Assembly: GCF_000143415.4 (NCBI RefSeq)
Contig: NW_003314341.1
Span: 308,991-372,990, forward strand
Direction: 5' to 3'
Source: Selaginella moellendorffii
Lineage: Eukaryota; Streptophyta; Lycopodiopsida; Selaginellales; Selaginellaceae
DNA length: 64,000 nt
Each line of letters starts with the position of its first letter. Position 1 is the first letter of the stretch. Both the position numbers and the translations under genes were made by a program. Below, piece by piece: positions 23,736 to 34,768 of the stretch. The notes beneath the pieces were generated by a model, which was not told the origin of the DNA, searched no databases, and was given only the letters and a program-made list of their open reading frames with translations.

Positions 23736-24081
23736 CGCTTCCTCTTGATATTCGGCACTTGTGCTTCCTGGTATGTTCACTATGGAATGGTTTAGGACCA
23801 CATTTAGAAATGGCATGAGGCCACATGCCATCTTGGGCCCTTGCAATTTCATGGCTAGCGTATTGTCATGTATGTTTTTACTTGCCTGCAGCTGTGTGTA
23901 TATCAAGATGGCATGAGGCCTCATGCCAATTTTGTGAATGCGAAATTTCACGTGGGTGTCAATAGCATGTTTGAATAATGGCATGTGGCCTCATGCTATT
24001 GAGGTTGTTTGGTATGTTATGATTTAGGCCATTCTCCAATCATTTTTTGTATGGTCTTAACTTCTTTTCTGCACTTTCAGA

Positions 24082-27000
24082 ATGGCCTTCAGGGTTGGGG
24101 AAAAGGTTTACATTTTGAATGGTGGGAAGAGAGTTGCAAAAGGGACCCTTGTGTCTATGGATCGGAACTTTGTTATACACTGTCAAAGGCTTGGGGAAGG
24201 CAATGCTGCTGTATCAGTAGAGACTGTCTTCGATGGGAATGTGGTCGCTATTGAATGAGGAGAGATGGTCGTCGGGGTAAATGTTGTTGTTGCCTTGAAA
24301 AATTTGCAGAAGAAAGCAGATGTTGGGGACAGCGCAAGTGCGACGCATGTTCCCTCCGTGGATCTTAAGAACCGTGCTACATGGATTCAGGCAAAGGTGT
24401 TTCTAAACAACCCCGAGGGGGAGGTGGTAGCTGAGGGCTTAGCCATAGTTGTCGATCCAAGAGATGCGGTTGCTAATCAAGAATTGGGCTGGGATGATAT
24501 TGGAGTTGCGATTTTAGAGGTTGTTGACACAGAAGAAAACAGTCTGACTATTGGAAGCATTGTGCGGTGGAAATTGAGGCATTTAGTGTTTGAGAATGTG
24601 AAGGATTCACAATCAAACACCACTACAACTGATGACAGAACATCTCTTCATGGGAAAAGAAAGTACACCTTCCTACAGCGCAGCCAAAGGGATCTGAGCA
24701 ACGAACCGAAAAGGCAGAAAATGGCGATGGAGGTTCGAATGGTCTCGATAGTTGCTTGTTGCAAGAGGAGGTGCTGTCAACATGCTGATTGGGATGCTAT
24801 TGAAGAGGAGAGAGCAAGATACAAGACATTGTCCTGGAAGGCAGCTCGCAATTTTGTGTATGAGGCATTACGGTCATCTGTTGATGCTTCAGAACATCAG
24901 GTGGGGGGCATGGTCTTCCAGAGGGGTTTGGTCTGCATGAAGGCATGGAGAATCATTTATGGAGTCCCTCGAAGCACATTCTACAGAATCAAAACTGAGT
25001 TCGAGGAACAAAGGGTTCAACAGGCAGTCCATGGGAACGACGGTACGCACAAAACCAGGGGTCATGTTGTATATGGAGAGGCAATCTTCAAGAGGTTTGT
25101 CGAGACATGTAGCGAGCAGCAACCACATAAAACCCGCCTCTTGGAAGATGGAACACGAGACACCCAACGAGTTCTCCCTTCCATGTATACCAAGGGGGCC
25201 ATATTGGAAGATGTGAATCGGGAACTCCAGAGTAATGGCTACAGGAAGCTGAGCCAATCTAGATTTAGTAGATTGTGGAGCAACAGGTTCAGGGATGTGA
25301 GTATAGGAAAGTACTCCAGCTTTTCAAAGTGTGACGAGTGCACTGCTATCAAAATGGCTTTGTCGAAGAATTCTTGCAGCGCTCAAGAGCGAGAGACGTT
25401 GGCTAGAAGGCGGCTCGACCACAACATCGAGCAGAGAAGCTGCAGGACTGCATATTATCATAACAGGATTCTCTCCATGGAGAGACCTGACTCTTACCTC
25501 TGCATCATCCACGACAAAATGGACCAGAAAAAGACGTGCTTACCTCGACTCAATCCTGCCCCCAAGGCAATCTCTTCATCCATGCAGCTGCCTGTGTCTC
25601 TGTTTGGCATAATCGCTCATGGGCATGGTGCCCAGAACTATGGGAACTTCTTTGTACCTCTATGGGGTGGCGGGGGTGCAAACATGATGATTGCGTCCCT
25701 AGCAAAACACTTAAGGTCTCTGCAAAGTGCGCAGACTGAGCTGAACGGCCAACCCTTGCATAAGGCCTTTGTCGATTGAACCCCATACAGGGTTCAGCTG
25801 GAGGAGGAGCAAAGGCTTGCAGTATCGCGTGGGGCCCCATGCCATCCCAATGAATATGTTGGCCGTCAGATTGTAGGGTTATCACGTGAGGCCTCATGCC
25901 ATTCCGACGAGGCTGGTCGCCCGGTGAATGCATAGCCTCATCCAAACGAAGTAGAATCTCAAGGAAGTTCTTGCGGCCGATGTGGCCTTCCACCCCATCT
26001 TCTGCTCCAAACAGACAATGCTGGCAGTGAAAACAAAAACATGTACGTCTTCGCGTACTTGGCGATGCTTGTTGCCAAAGGCATATTTGAAACGGTTACA
26101 CTTGGCTTTCTCATGGTTGGGCACACTCATGAAGACGACGATGCCATGTTCAGTCACCTGGCAGAGTCCCTCCGGCGATCCAATGTCCTCACCCTCCCAC
26201 AACTCTACGATGAATTCCAAAATTGCATCAAAGGCACTGTTGAAGCTGCACTTGTGACAGAGGTTCCAGACTTTAAGGGGTTTGTAAGAGGCTACATCAG
26301 GGACGGATCCGAAACGCTGATTGGCCACTCCAAGCCTCTTCAGTTTCATTTCAGCATGCGTGACGGTGCTCCAGTGATGAGGTACAAGATGAGAGAATGG
26401 GACACAGTGTGGCTGCCAGTGGACGGCATTGAACTCTTCAAGAGAGATCCCATAACTGGGGAACCTATGATTCCTCAGGGTTCCCCACGGCCAATGCACC
26501 CGGATGGACTCAAAGACCAGGAAAGTATAGTGGCCGGGATTAGACAGCATATTGCCTTCTGGAAGAGGGGGTTGGTGTTTGGTGGAGAATCCTATTTTAA
26601 GAGGTGCAAGCCTTTGCTCGAATACTGGGAGAAGATTATATCTGCTATCCAAAATGGGCCGGTTGTATATGAAGAATTGGAAGAGTCCTTTTGGCCAGAA
26701 CCCAGAGCACCAGATAGTAGCGGAACAATGTCCTCTGGAAATGCAGTGACAGATAACGATGTTGAGGATCACTATTGTGGGCCAAGGAACAAGAAGCCGG
26801 ATTCAGCATTCAATCCAGTACAGGTCTGCAAAGGAATGGTCGTGCTTGTCAGACCCAGTAATAAAAAACAAATGATATGGGTGGGGCGCTGCATCACTGA
26901 TGCAGAGGAGGACGCGGAAACTAACTCCTTCAATGTAACTGTGGAGTGGTTCAAGCCAAGTTCCGGATATACGAAGGATTTCCTAGAAAAGAGATGGGTG

Positions 27001-27150
27001 CTGAATCCAAGGGATCCCAGCATGAGCATATCGGTGGATAATGTTGTGCATGGTTGGATGCGGAAGCAGAGTGCCACCATCACCTTGCCAGACCATGCAA
27101 GAGATGCAGCAAGAGCATTCATAACCTGGGTTCAAGGTGAGATTCATTAA
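24082..27150 (+). CDS. DUF7869-like transposase-type protein, two stops
   Basis: An acceptor TTTCAG ends at 24080 and the first ATG is at 24082. One frame runs to 27150 if the 114-nt intron 25822-25935 is removed, giving about 984 codons. It is interrupted by TGA at 24256-24258 and TGA at 25777-25779. Residues 1-160 contain two segments similar to the plant Tnp1/En/Spm-like domain ('RVAKGTLVSMD' and 'GEVVAEGLAIVVDP'). Further on are a CxxC motif 'SKCDEC', then three clusters in the order expected of an RNase H-fold nuclease: 'CIIHDKMDQKKT', 'LLQTDNAGSENKN' and 'VGHTHEDDDAMFSHL'. These are hallmarks of the uncharacterised DUF7869 family. The acidic residues are compatible with a DDD/E triad. 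It is the best candidate for the mobilising enzyme. Divergent from the ParB-like gene. Confidence 0.7.
25822..25935 (+). other. Probable 114-nt intron with two palindromes
   Basis: GTATCG at the 5' end and GCATAG at the 3' end. Removal joins the frame directly before the 'LLQTDNAGSENKN' motif and removes an in-frame TAG (25933-25935). The palindromes at 25824-25845 and 25881-25902 lie within it. The alternative of two smaller introns would leave a 3-nt exon, so I prefer one. Confidence 0.5.
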
Positions 27151-27815
27151 TATTCCTTTACTAAGTTTCTAATGTATTTTATTTCAAGGTGAACAATCCG
27201 AATCTGAATTAGAGGAGGCGTGATGGCATGTGGCCCTTTGCACTAGTATATTTTAATACCGGTCTGAGAAATAGAATGGCATGTGCCCTCAGGCCTTTTA
27301 CTAAATCACCTTTGAAAGAAATGCAAGCCTTTATGTCGTAAAAAAAAGGTACTAGAGAAATTCCTTAATAATATGAATGTTATTTAGTTTCATGAAAATA
27401 CACTAAGGGTCAAATGAGTTAAATGACTTCTCCAGACTAGCAATGCCTCTTGCTACACCTTCACAATTAGATTCGTTAGAAAAAGATAACATTGAATAAT
27501 ATCTAAATGTTCTCACCATTAAGTTATATGTCTGGCTAATAGGAATGACGTTCATCTTGGAAAGCTCACCACACGCTCAATGAACAAACAAATAGTGTGT
27601 GCGCGCATGCCATCGCTCTTCTTTAGCTTCAGATTCGGCTTGTTCACCTTGACAATGAGATTTATTATACAACCAGATGGACTCAGTCTGGACACAAAGT
27701 CACCGCGCTAGTCACCATGCCCCAGATATGTCTAGCCCCTGGACAAAAAACATATAATTTCACGTCATTTTCAAATACTTGAAAATTTGTACCTAGTCCC
27801 ATTTTACTGAATAAA
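27151..27815. other. Right subterminal region of the transposon
   Basis: Non-coding, AT-rich. It holds two degenerate palindromes (27223, 27276) and a half-copy near 27592. No frame here looks coding. A stretch around 27640-27715 has an open minus-strand frame without recognisable content. Confidence 0.5.
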
Positions 27816-27838
27816 TCCCACTTTAACGAAATAGAGCT
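27816..27838 (-). repeat. Right terminal inverted repeat
   Basis: This is the exact reverse complement of 15481-15503. It is followed at once by 'tctaaa', against 'cctaaa' just before the left end, which I take as a 6-bp target duplication with one C/T change. Confidence 0.75.
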
Positions 27839-28400
27839 TCTAAACAATATAATGTAAGAAAAAGATAATTATAACATATGAAATATAATGGATGTACCTC
27901 CTTAGGCTAGTAGTAAGTTGTAATCCTCGTAGTAAGTCCCACAAGCTAATCTCGTTTGGATTGAGTAAGGTGTTTGTGATAAAATCTTTAAGGACGGTAT
28001 TCTAAATATGCTTAAGAGTTGTAGATGAGTTTCTCATAGTCTCTTTTTGCACAACATCTTTGAAACGGTTGAAAGAACTCCTTTGTATCCCTTCCTGCAT
28101 TGGATGCATGTGTGTGCCAATATGCACTACAACTCTTCTAGCCACTCCATCCCGTGAAAGAAAGTAATACATCTTGGCCTTGTAGATAGCACGATATAGA
28201 GGAGCATTTTTGTAGAATCAACACTTGAATCCAACAGCAATGGTGTCATCGGCTCGGCATCCACTAAAGTGCCCATGGTGGCAACCCCAAGCTCGACATT
28301 AGGCACTTTAGGGGCTGAAAGGGCCGAGGTTATTTGAATAACCTCGGCCCCTTGAGCAACCAAAGTGCCTGAGGTGGAGTTTGGGCCCACTTGATTTTTT
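27839..28400 (-). pseudogene. MULE-like transposase gene, 5' half
   Basis: On the minus strand, 28200-27950 reads 'RRVVVHIGTHMHPM' followed by 'IQRSSFNRFKDVV', 'NPNEISLWDLLRGL'. The His-rich phrase and helix correspond to the segment just upstream of the transposase core in this MULE-like family. 28250-28130 corresponds to 63530-63660, where 'GFKCWFCKNCAIYKGKMYY' is readable. The gene breaks at 27839, exactly at the transposon end, and resumes at 15480 on the far side. Confidence 0.55.
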
Positions 28401-28440
28401 TTTCTTTTTGACTATTTGAATTTCTTATTATTTTTATTTA

Positions 28441-31400
28441 GTTTGACTAACCAAATTTTTTCTCTTACAGAAAAAGAAAATTGTACCACATAAAAAGGTT
28501 GTTGAAGCCAAAAAGACACTAAAAATTCAATTTGGCATTGATGACAACATCACAATCGACATGATCATTAACACATTAACAAAGACACATTTACTTAGAA
28601 ATCCACCTCCTCCACCACCATCACCTCTACCATCACCACCTCCACCACTAGCATGGTCACCGCCACCACGACAAATTCTTGAAGTTGGGCTATCTAGTGA
28701 TGTTCTCGACAGGGAACCTGAGGAATAGCTTGGAGCTGACTTTCCCGACGACATGGTGGACAAGTGCTTCCAAAAGACTATTATGCGAACAAGGGAAAAA
28801 GTAGTTCACCAAACACTTGAGGCACTCAAGTGGCCAGGCCATTGTGACTTGATCAAAAAAATCCCCCTTTGCCGTTTGTAGCAGATGAAATTTGTCCGCA
28901 TAACATCCAAGTATGTAAACCCGGACATATATAGCTTGTTCAAAAAGAATGGCCTTGCGACAAATATCGATATATTTCTAGTCTCTTTTTGCAAGCCAAG
29001 AACAATGGAGATCGTTACTATCACACCCGAGATTGTGAATAGCTGGGATCCTATTTGGAGGAGGAAGTCCTTGGAATTTAATAACATGCTTATCAGACAT
29101 CCTGAGACTCAACAGCTTGTGGGGACAATGTTCCAAATTATTGACAATAACCACCAATATAAGGCTTGGATGAAGTGTATTAATGATCATTTTCGTGATG
29201 ATCCCATCTACCATATCAATGTTCCAGTCAGTGATGTCTATACAAGAGGACCTTTACATGTCAACAGATTTATTTTGGCCTACCAAAAGATCAATGCGTA
29301 AGTTTTATAATTTTACTTCCAACTCCACTTTAATTTGTTTTGTCGTGTTTAAATGTGTAAGAAACCAAAGAGAATGACTCAAGAGACGATCCATGAGGTT
29401 CAAATATAGAGGGAAAAGAGCTCATGAACAAAAGTGCATCCCCTTTTCTAATTGGTTAAGGGTCTTGGGATATTTGGGGTTAAGCGTCCTTGGGTTTGAA
29501 TAGTACTGGGTTGGGTGACCTCCCGGGAAGTCCAAACTTAGAAGCTTACATTTGGTATTATAGCGGTCTCGGGTCCGACTTTGTTGATTGGCTAGGGAAT
29601 CACACCACATGTTGATTGACATTTGGCTGGTCCAGTTTGCTCAAGAGTTTACAAAATGCAAGATTGGGTAGTTCACTGTTCAAAAGAAAAACCTTGTCCA
29701 TAACATCGAGAAACTTTAATTTTTGGCAAATTTGAGTGAGGATGACATCCGCCAACATTATGGTGATGATTTTGCAACACTTGTTCGGCACTCACGCACT
29801 CGAAATGATGGTACAACTTAGTTCAAAAACCCAATCAATTTTATGCTTGCTGTGTGGTGCAAGGTATATCTTTCCCTTTCATTTTATAAGGGCCTTTTTT
29901 AATTGTTTTGGTTTTTAGCCTTTAGTGAAGGTCAAGCAAGATGCTTATGAACTTGCATATTCAAAGAAGAGTCAGGAAGAGCTCTTAGCTGAGTTTGTAC
30001 AAATTGAGCACAAAATTCAACATGTAAAGTCTTCAAAGTTGAAGAAACTAGTATGCATTGCAGATAATCGTAAATTTCTTATTGCACTTCATTTTTCTCA
30101 ATTATGCATATGTTACTTTTGTAATGAACAAAACTCCAAATGACATGATTTACAATATCACAAAATTGAAACTTCCATATAAACAACAGATAAAGACTTT
30201 GGACTTCCTCAATATCTACTTGATGAACAAAGAGAAAGGACTGCCAGAACTATTTAAGAACATAATGAGAAGGGCTGTCTACATCATGCAAACTATAAGT
30301 GAAAGTGAGAAGTTCTTGGCACCACATATTAGTGACGATCTAAATGGCACATTCATGTCTTTCGACACCTACATCAACAATTTATGATTGCCAACATGGT
30401 CAGCCTTATTTCATGTGACGTGCAGCTTATAGGTATAATATAATTTCTAAGACTTTTTTTAAAGATATATTATTTATAGGTATCTTCGATATAGAGGCAT
30501 GCCATTTGAGGCACCAGTTTGCACTCGACTTGTTGCAAAAAGTGTAAGGGATGGAGGAATGTACCTAACAATGTTTGCAAGAGTTCCAAAGGCACGAAAG
30601 ATAGAATGTGTTTGGGAGTTGGAGCTCCTAAGGAGGGAGATCTCTACACTAGTCCACAAGGAAATTATCAATGCTAGCAATGATCGGAATGCAAGTGATG
30701 ATGGAGACGAGGATGAGGAAGCTCTAGATCAAGTTCATGTTCCACCACTAGACAGCCAGGATCAAGCTCCAATTCAACCATCAAACAACCAAAATTCGGA
30801 TCAAGTTCTACTAGTAAATAATGATGATCAAGTGGTTCACAGAATATCACGTCAACCTCGAGGTAAGCAAAAGTGAATTTTACAAACTAAAGGTGGTCAT
30901 ACATGTTTTTTACAGCAATGACTGTTGGTAGTAATTTCATTCCATCTCAACAAGATGCTCGTGAAGAGGAGTTAGAGGAACTTTCATCGACAACACGCTA
31001 TATGACGGTAGCATATTATTTATTGTTTTTTTCATTCACTTAGTTCTTTTATAGGTTCGTCTTGTATCTCCAATAATACGAGGCATTGTGAGTATCTTTA
31101 TTAGCTCCTACAGTAGATTGTTGACAACTTTCATGGAAGATGACATCAACATGGATATACAGTGCTAACCATTGGTGCCGAAAGATACAAAGGCCCTTGC
31201 TCCCAATTGCGGACTTCATTCTCTTTGACTTTTCTAATGGTCTTTTAGATATCAATAGGAAAGTTGAGGATTGGAAATTTCTCACATCTGACCATATGCG
31301 CAATGCATTCCTCTTGTCTGAAGCACTTATACTCGAAGTTGGCCATATCATCTTCATCCTACCAAACAATCAAAACTGGATGTATGAGCTTATGACGTGC

Positions 31401-32105
31401 ATAGCAAAAGTTAATTTCAAGTCATTCTCTTCCGGGTGCATCATGGATCCTATTGGCATCGATATGAGGGGCGTCCAAAGGAAGCCTGAAAAGGTGAGTA
31501 TATGCTTTATATTTTTATCTAATTTCTAAACATTTTTATTTTGCAGGTTATGATGTGGACCTATCATGCCTTATGTAGAAACACACATGATGGGTTTCGT
31601 GATAGTGAACGTGCAGCACGTGTTTTGCCTGGGTATGACAGTTCCACTAACATCATACCCAACCTTGTGGATGAGCAGATCCGCAACACCTTTCTAAGAT
31701 ATCGATTTCAAACTCCATTGGCGATTGCTTAAGCTCTATTGCCCACTAGATGGTGTTATAATTGATTGCACAATAGGTAGCAGTTTTATGGTAAAGGTAA
31801 CACATGACTCTAGTAGGTCGGTGTTTGCTATCGAAGAACATTATTTCTTCAAAGCCGGCTCAAAGGATTTTGTGAGTTGCCTCCAACCTCAAGGAGGTAA
31901 ATTATGTTTATTAAAATTTCAATATATATTTACTTCTATTTTATAGATCACAATCACCTGGAGTTTCTAGAATTGGAGGCTTTGGAAGTCTCCTTGACTA
32001 TGTAGAAGCTATGGCTCAACATATACAAGGTGAGCCTTCTCCACAATAACAATATAGGAGGAAGCATAAAAGAAATCAATATGTTGATGATGAGGTGAAA
32101 GAAAG
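28441..32105 (+). pseudogene. ParB-like / methyltransferase-like gene, decayed
   Basis: Exon-like blocks are separated by short introns with GT-AG borders (for example after 'QRKPEK' at 31494 and before 'VMMWTYH' at 31546). 28560-28700 is Pro-rich. 28870-29297 contains 'GTMFQIIDNNHQYKAWMKC', which has the pattern of a ParB motif. 31200-31500 contains 'ADFILFDFSNG' and 'GHIIFILPNNQNWMYEL', matching motif IV and the next strand of N4/N6 methyltransferases, without Pro-Pro-Tyr. 31735-31850 contains 'GVIIDCTIGSSF', followed by 'VFAIEEH', the cofactor-loop pattern. The domain order equals that of the 15922-21317 gene without the phosphatase, so the two loci are probably old paralogues. Stops, frameshifts and a Cassandra insertion (29356) break it. 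Confidence 0.55.
29356..29642 (+). mobile_element. Cassandra-type TRIM, truncated
   Basis: The 195-bp terminal repeat 29356-29550 (TGTAAG to CTTACA) contains the 5S rRNA-like run 'gttaagcgtccttgggtttg', then 'aatagtactgggttgggtga', then 'cctcccgggaagtcc'. The primer-binding site 'tttggtatta' follows at 29551. About 90 bp of internal sequence remain, and the right terminal repeat is missing. Confidence 0.85.
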
Positions 32106-33372
32106 TTAATTGCATCCTTATATAAAATGAAAAGCTGTATGAATAGAAGTGACTTTCTTTCGAGCCATTTCAATACAAACTTCCAATGAGCTCTAGGAGA
32201 ACAAAAAAACTATGATGACAATAACTTTTCTAGATAGTTTATATACTAAGTTTTAGTCTCAGGAATGAGGTTTATTTATTATGACACTGACAATACTTAG
32301 ATTCTTTAAATGTCAGTCTTGGAAATGGGGCTTCATAATCATAGCTTGCTTATAAATATAAGAGCTTCTAGAATTTTAGATTATCGTGTATAAACATGCT
32401 CTATCATTATGATAAAATCCTACTTTGCTACACATATATTATTTTCTACACATGCTAAATGTCTAAGGAAATAGACAATAAGGAAATATAGACCCCATTA
32501 TAATGGCAAAGCATGTTGGCATATTACCATTATCTCGTGTGAGATTGCCTTTCAGTCTTAGAAATGTAGATAATGTTGCTTCTTTCATATGATATTACTT
32601 TTGAGTCTTTTGAAAGATTTCAATTTCTTTTATTATTATTCACAAACAACTCCTGAAAACTTTTAATGAGGATTCATTGCAAAAATATACCTTGGTCTTA
32701 TCATATAAGAGGATTGCAATATAGGCAGGCAACAGAGTTTTTAATATGAATTAATATATAAATTATAAATGTCATGGAAAGTTTTATGGAGTAGATTTTT
32801 TAGTGCCTTCCGCCATGTTGTTCATTTCTTCATTTCTCTTACTTTGAACTATTGTTTTAGAAGTAATAGAAGCATTTTTATTAATCGTGATAGTGGTCTC
32901 TACATTCCCAGATGGGTAATAAGGACCAGGAGTGTAATATGGAAATTGTGGTAGTGAAACAAAATTAATATTCTCACATTCCTTTGCACTATAACTCTTA
33001 TTCACAGATCTTGTATTTTCCTTGCTTCCCATCTTCTCAAGATTCCTAAAAAATATTTTGAATGAAGGAATAGTATCTACAACTATAAAAGTATTCAAAA
33101 TATTTAAGTAGTCAAATCAAAATATGACAGCTGTAACAATAGTTATAATAAAATAATATAGCTTTATAAAAGATAGGTTCTCGTGAATTTTGTCTTTTTT
33201 AAACAATTCAATCTTATAGAAACTTTTAACTTAGATATTTACGTATTTAAATATTTTAAAGTTTGCTAGAACCTTCATTTGTTTAATTTAGATTTCATTT
33301 GTAAGACTTTTAGTTGACTATGTTGACTTGAGTTGACTTGTGTTGAATTGAGCTCAACTCAAATTTAGACTA
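32106..33372 (-). repeat. Non-coding part of the inverted repeat pair
   Basis: The reverse complement matches 4932-6120, ending at 'gtctaaa'. It contains a 104-codon frame on the minus strand (32784-33098) with the same peptide as 5237-5485. Otherwise AT-rich. I see no other gene. Confidence 0.65.
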
Positions 33373-33966
33373 TTCCCATACTTGTTAGTAGCCAAAAGTA
33401 AGATCTAACTTGGTGAATGAATAACTTCTCCCCAGATAATCCAAGTGAGGAAAAGGGTATATATCTGGGATTGTCACTTCATTTAATGGACGATAGTCAA
33501 TGTAGAAACAAATATTCCCATTAAGCTTCATTACAAAATAAAGTTCATATGCCCAAGGACTCAATGACTTTTAAATAACACTTTTTTCTAACATTTTTTT
33601 GATGTTTGCACGTAAAGTCTTGATCTCTTTAAATGATTGATGACAAATAAAAACCTTGATTGGATAAGCATCCCCAGTTAGAATAGGATGACGTGTTGCA
33701 ATCTTGGCCCCAGATGACAGGTTGAATTCAAAGAGATCAGCATACTCCTTCATGAGGTGATCAACTGCTGCAACACAAAGACCGTCAGAAGGATTGGAAA
33801 AAGAAAGAGAGGAACAAGATGGAAATATAAAAGAAAGTAATGTAGAGATAAATGTGATAGAAGTAGAGGTAGAAGCAGAGGGACAAAGACAAATTAAAGT
33901 GAGAGGAATAGAAGAAATATAAAGAAATATGAAATAAAGGGGAGAAGCCTCAAAGTCACACTTGGC

Positions 33967-34534
33967 TGTAAAAAACCAAAAAGAACAACTTGAGAGATGA
34001 TCTATAAAGTTTAAATATAAAGGGAAAAGGCCCATGAATAAAAGTGCACCCCATTTTCAAATTAGTTAAGTGTCTTGGGATACTTGGGGTTAAGTGTCTT
34101 TGGGTTTGAATAGTACTAAGCTAGATGACCTCCTAAAAAGTCTAAATTTAGGAGCTTAGATTTCGTATCAAAGGGGTCTTGGGTCCGACTCGATTGATTA
34201 GTTTAGGGGAATCATGCTATATATTGATTAACATATGGCAAGTCTAATTTGTTTTGGTTGGGCTCGACTCGAGGGGTAAAGTGTCAAGAGAATGGGCCTC
34301 TTGGGAGAGTTGTGGCTCTTAACTTCCATTCACGAGGGTGTGAACTTACAAGGAAGCATGATGGATTGTAAGCAACTAAAGAGAATGATTTGAGAGACAA
34401 TCCATGGGGTTCAAATATAAAGGGAAAGAGTCTATAAACAAAAGTGCATCCCCTTTTTCAATCAGTTAAAAGTTTTGGGATATTTAAAGTTAAGTGTCCT
34501 TAGGTTTGAATAGTATTGGGCTGGGTGACCTCCT
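33967..34534 (+). mobile_element. Cassandra-type TRIM, right repeat truncated
   Basis: The left terminal repeat is 33967-34160 (194 bp), with the 5S-derived block decayed by C-to-T changes. A primer-binding site 'tttcgtatca' is at 34161. The internal region is 34161-34366. The right repeat starts 'tgtaagcaac' at 34367 and stops at 34534, within the 5S-like block. It is inserted between protease and RT of the minus-strand gypsy remnant. Confidence 0.85.
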
Positions 34535-34632
34535 CTGCAACCAATCCATACCAAGGATGAAGTCAAAAACTTGACTCAACACCACCCACAATAACTGCAA
34601 CTCAAACTCGAGGTCACCCATACGCACATGCA

Positions 34633-34768
34633 TGTGTATAGCCATTAAAATAAAGAATGAAAATTAGCTCTACTGCATGATGCAAATATAGATAGTAATG
34701 TGTGTATAGCTATTAAAATAAAGAATGAAAATTAACTCTGCTGCATGATGCAAATATATATAGTAATG
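34633..34768. repeat. 68-bp tandem duplication
   Basis: Two adjacent units starting 'tgtgtatagc' at 34633 and 34701 differ at only a few positions. They lie in the protease-proximal part of the gypsy remnant and look like a recent local duplication. Confidence 0.85.

Larger units (their letters stand above)
21318..24081. promoter_or_regulatory. Divergent promoter region between the two transposon genes
   Basis: About 2.8 kb separates the two main reading frames, which point away from each other. The near parts are probably 5' exons and introns. On the minus strand a good 51-nt intron (21485-21535, GTAAGT to TTCAG) encloses the palindrome at 21489. On the plus strand an acceptor TTTCAG ends at 24080. 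The middle, 21900-23450, is AT-richer and holds no frame I believe in. No TATA box can be assigned with confidence. Eight palindrome copies lie in this interval, the highest density in the element. Confidence 0.5.
15866..27297. repeat. Family of ~20 dispersed 22-bp palindromes
   Basis: The core is TGGCATGAGGCCTCATGCCA (perfect at 23909-23928), flanked by A and T. Copies: 15866-15887, 16943-16964, 17018-17039, 18244-18265, 18435-18456, 18576-18597, 20075-20096, 21352-21373, 21412-21433, 21489-21510, 22260-22281, 23195-23219, 23810-23831, 23908-23929, 23978-23999, 25824-25845, 25881-25902, and degenerate 27223-27244 and 27276-27297. Half-matches lie at 15583-15595, 22182-22203, 23124-23145 and 27592-27612. 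The copy at 17018 is a perfect 22-bp palindrome with a different centre (TGATCA). Arm changes are often compensated (GGCATG with CATGCC, GGCGTG with CACGCC). The family is strictly inside the transposon ends. Confidence 0.9.
15481..27838. mobile_element. 12.36-kb DNA transposon candidate with 23-bp inverted ends and palindrome family
   Basis: Seen directly: an exact 23-bp inverted repeat at both ends; flanking hexamers 'cctaaa' (15475-15480) and 'tctaaa' (27839-27844) that differ by one transition and sit immediately outside the ends; flanks that are two halves of one MULE-like pseudogene; and a 22-bp palindrome family confined to the interior. Inside are two divergent multi-exon genes, one of them transposase-like. 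Base composition is visibly richer in G+C and reading frames are far better preserved than outside, so the insertion is younger than its surroundings. A second, related but decayed ParB/methyltransferase gene lies just outside at 28.4-32.1 kb. I cannot assign a known superfamily. The ends do not start with CACTA, and target duplication length (about 6 bp) is uncertain. Confidence 0.75.

Noticed and set aside
23457-23826. Ala/Arg- or Cys-rich frames upstream of the plus-strand gene
   Set aside because: They are produced by the 30-bp GC-rich tandem repeat and overlap in three frames. No splice junction supports them.
15866-27297. CRISPR-like array of repeats and spacers
   Set aside because: Spacing is irregular (about 40 to more than 1,400 bp), the copies vary, and they lie in exons and introns of eukaryotic genes.
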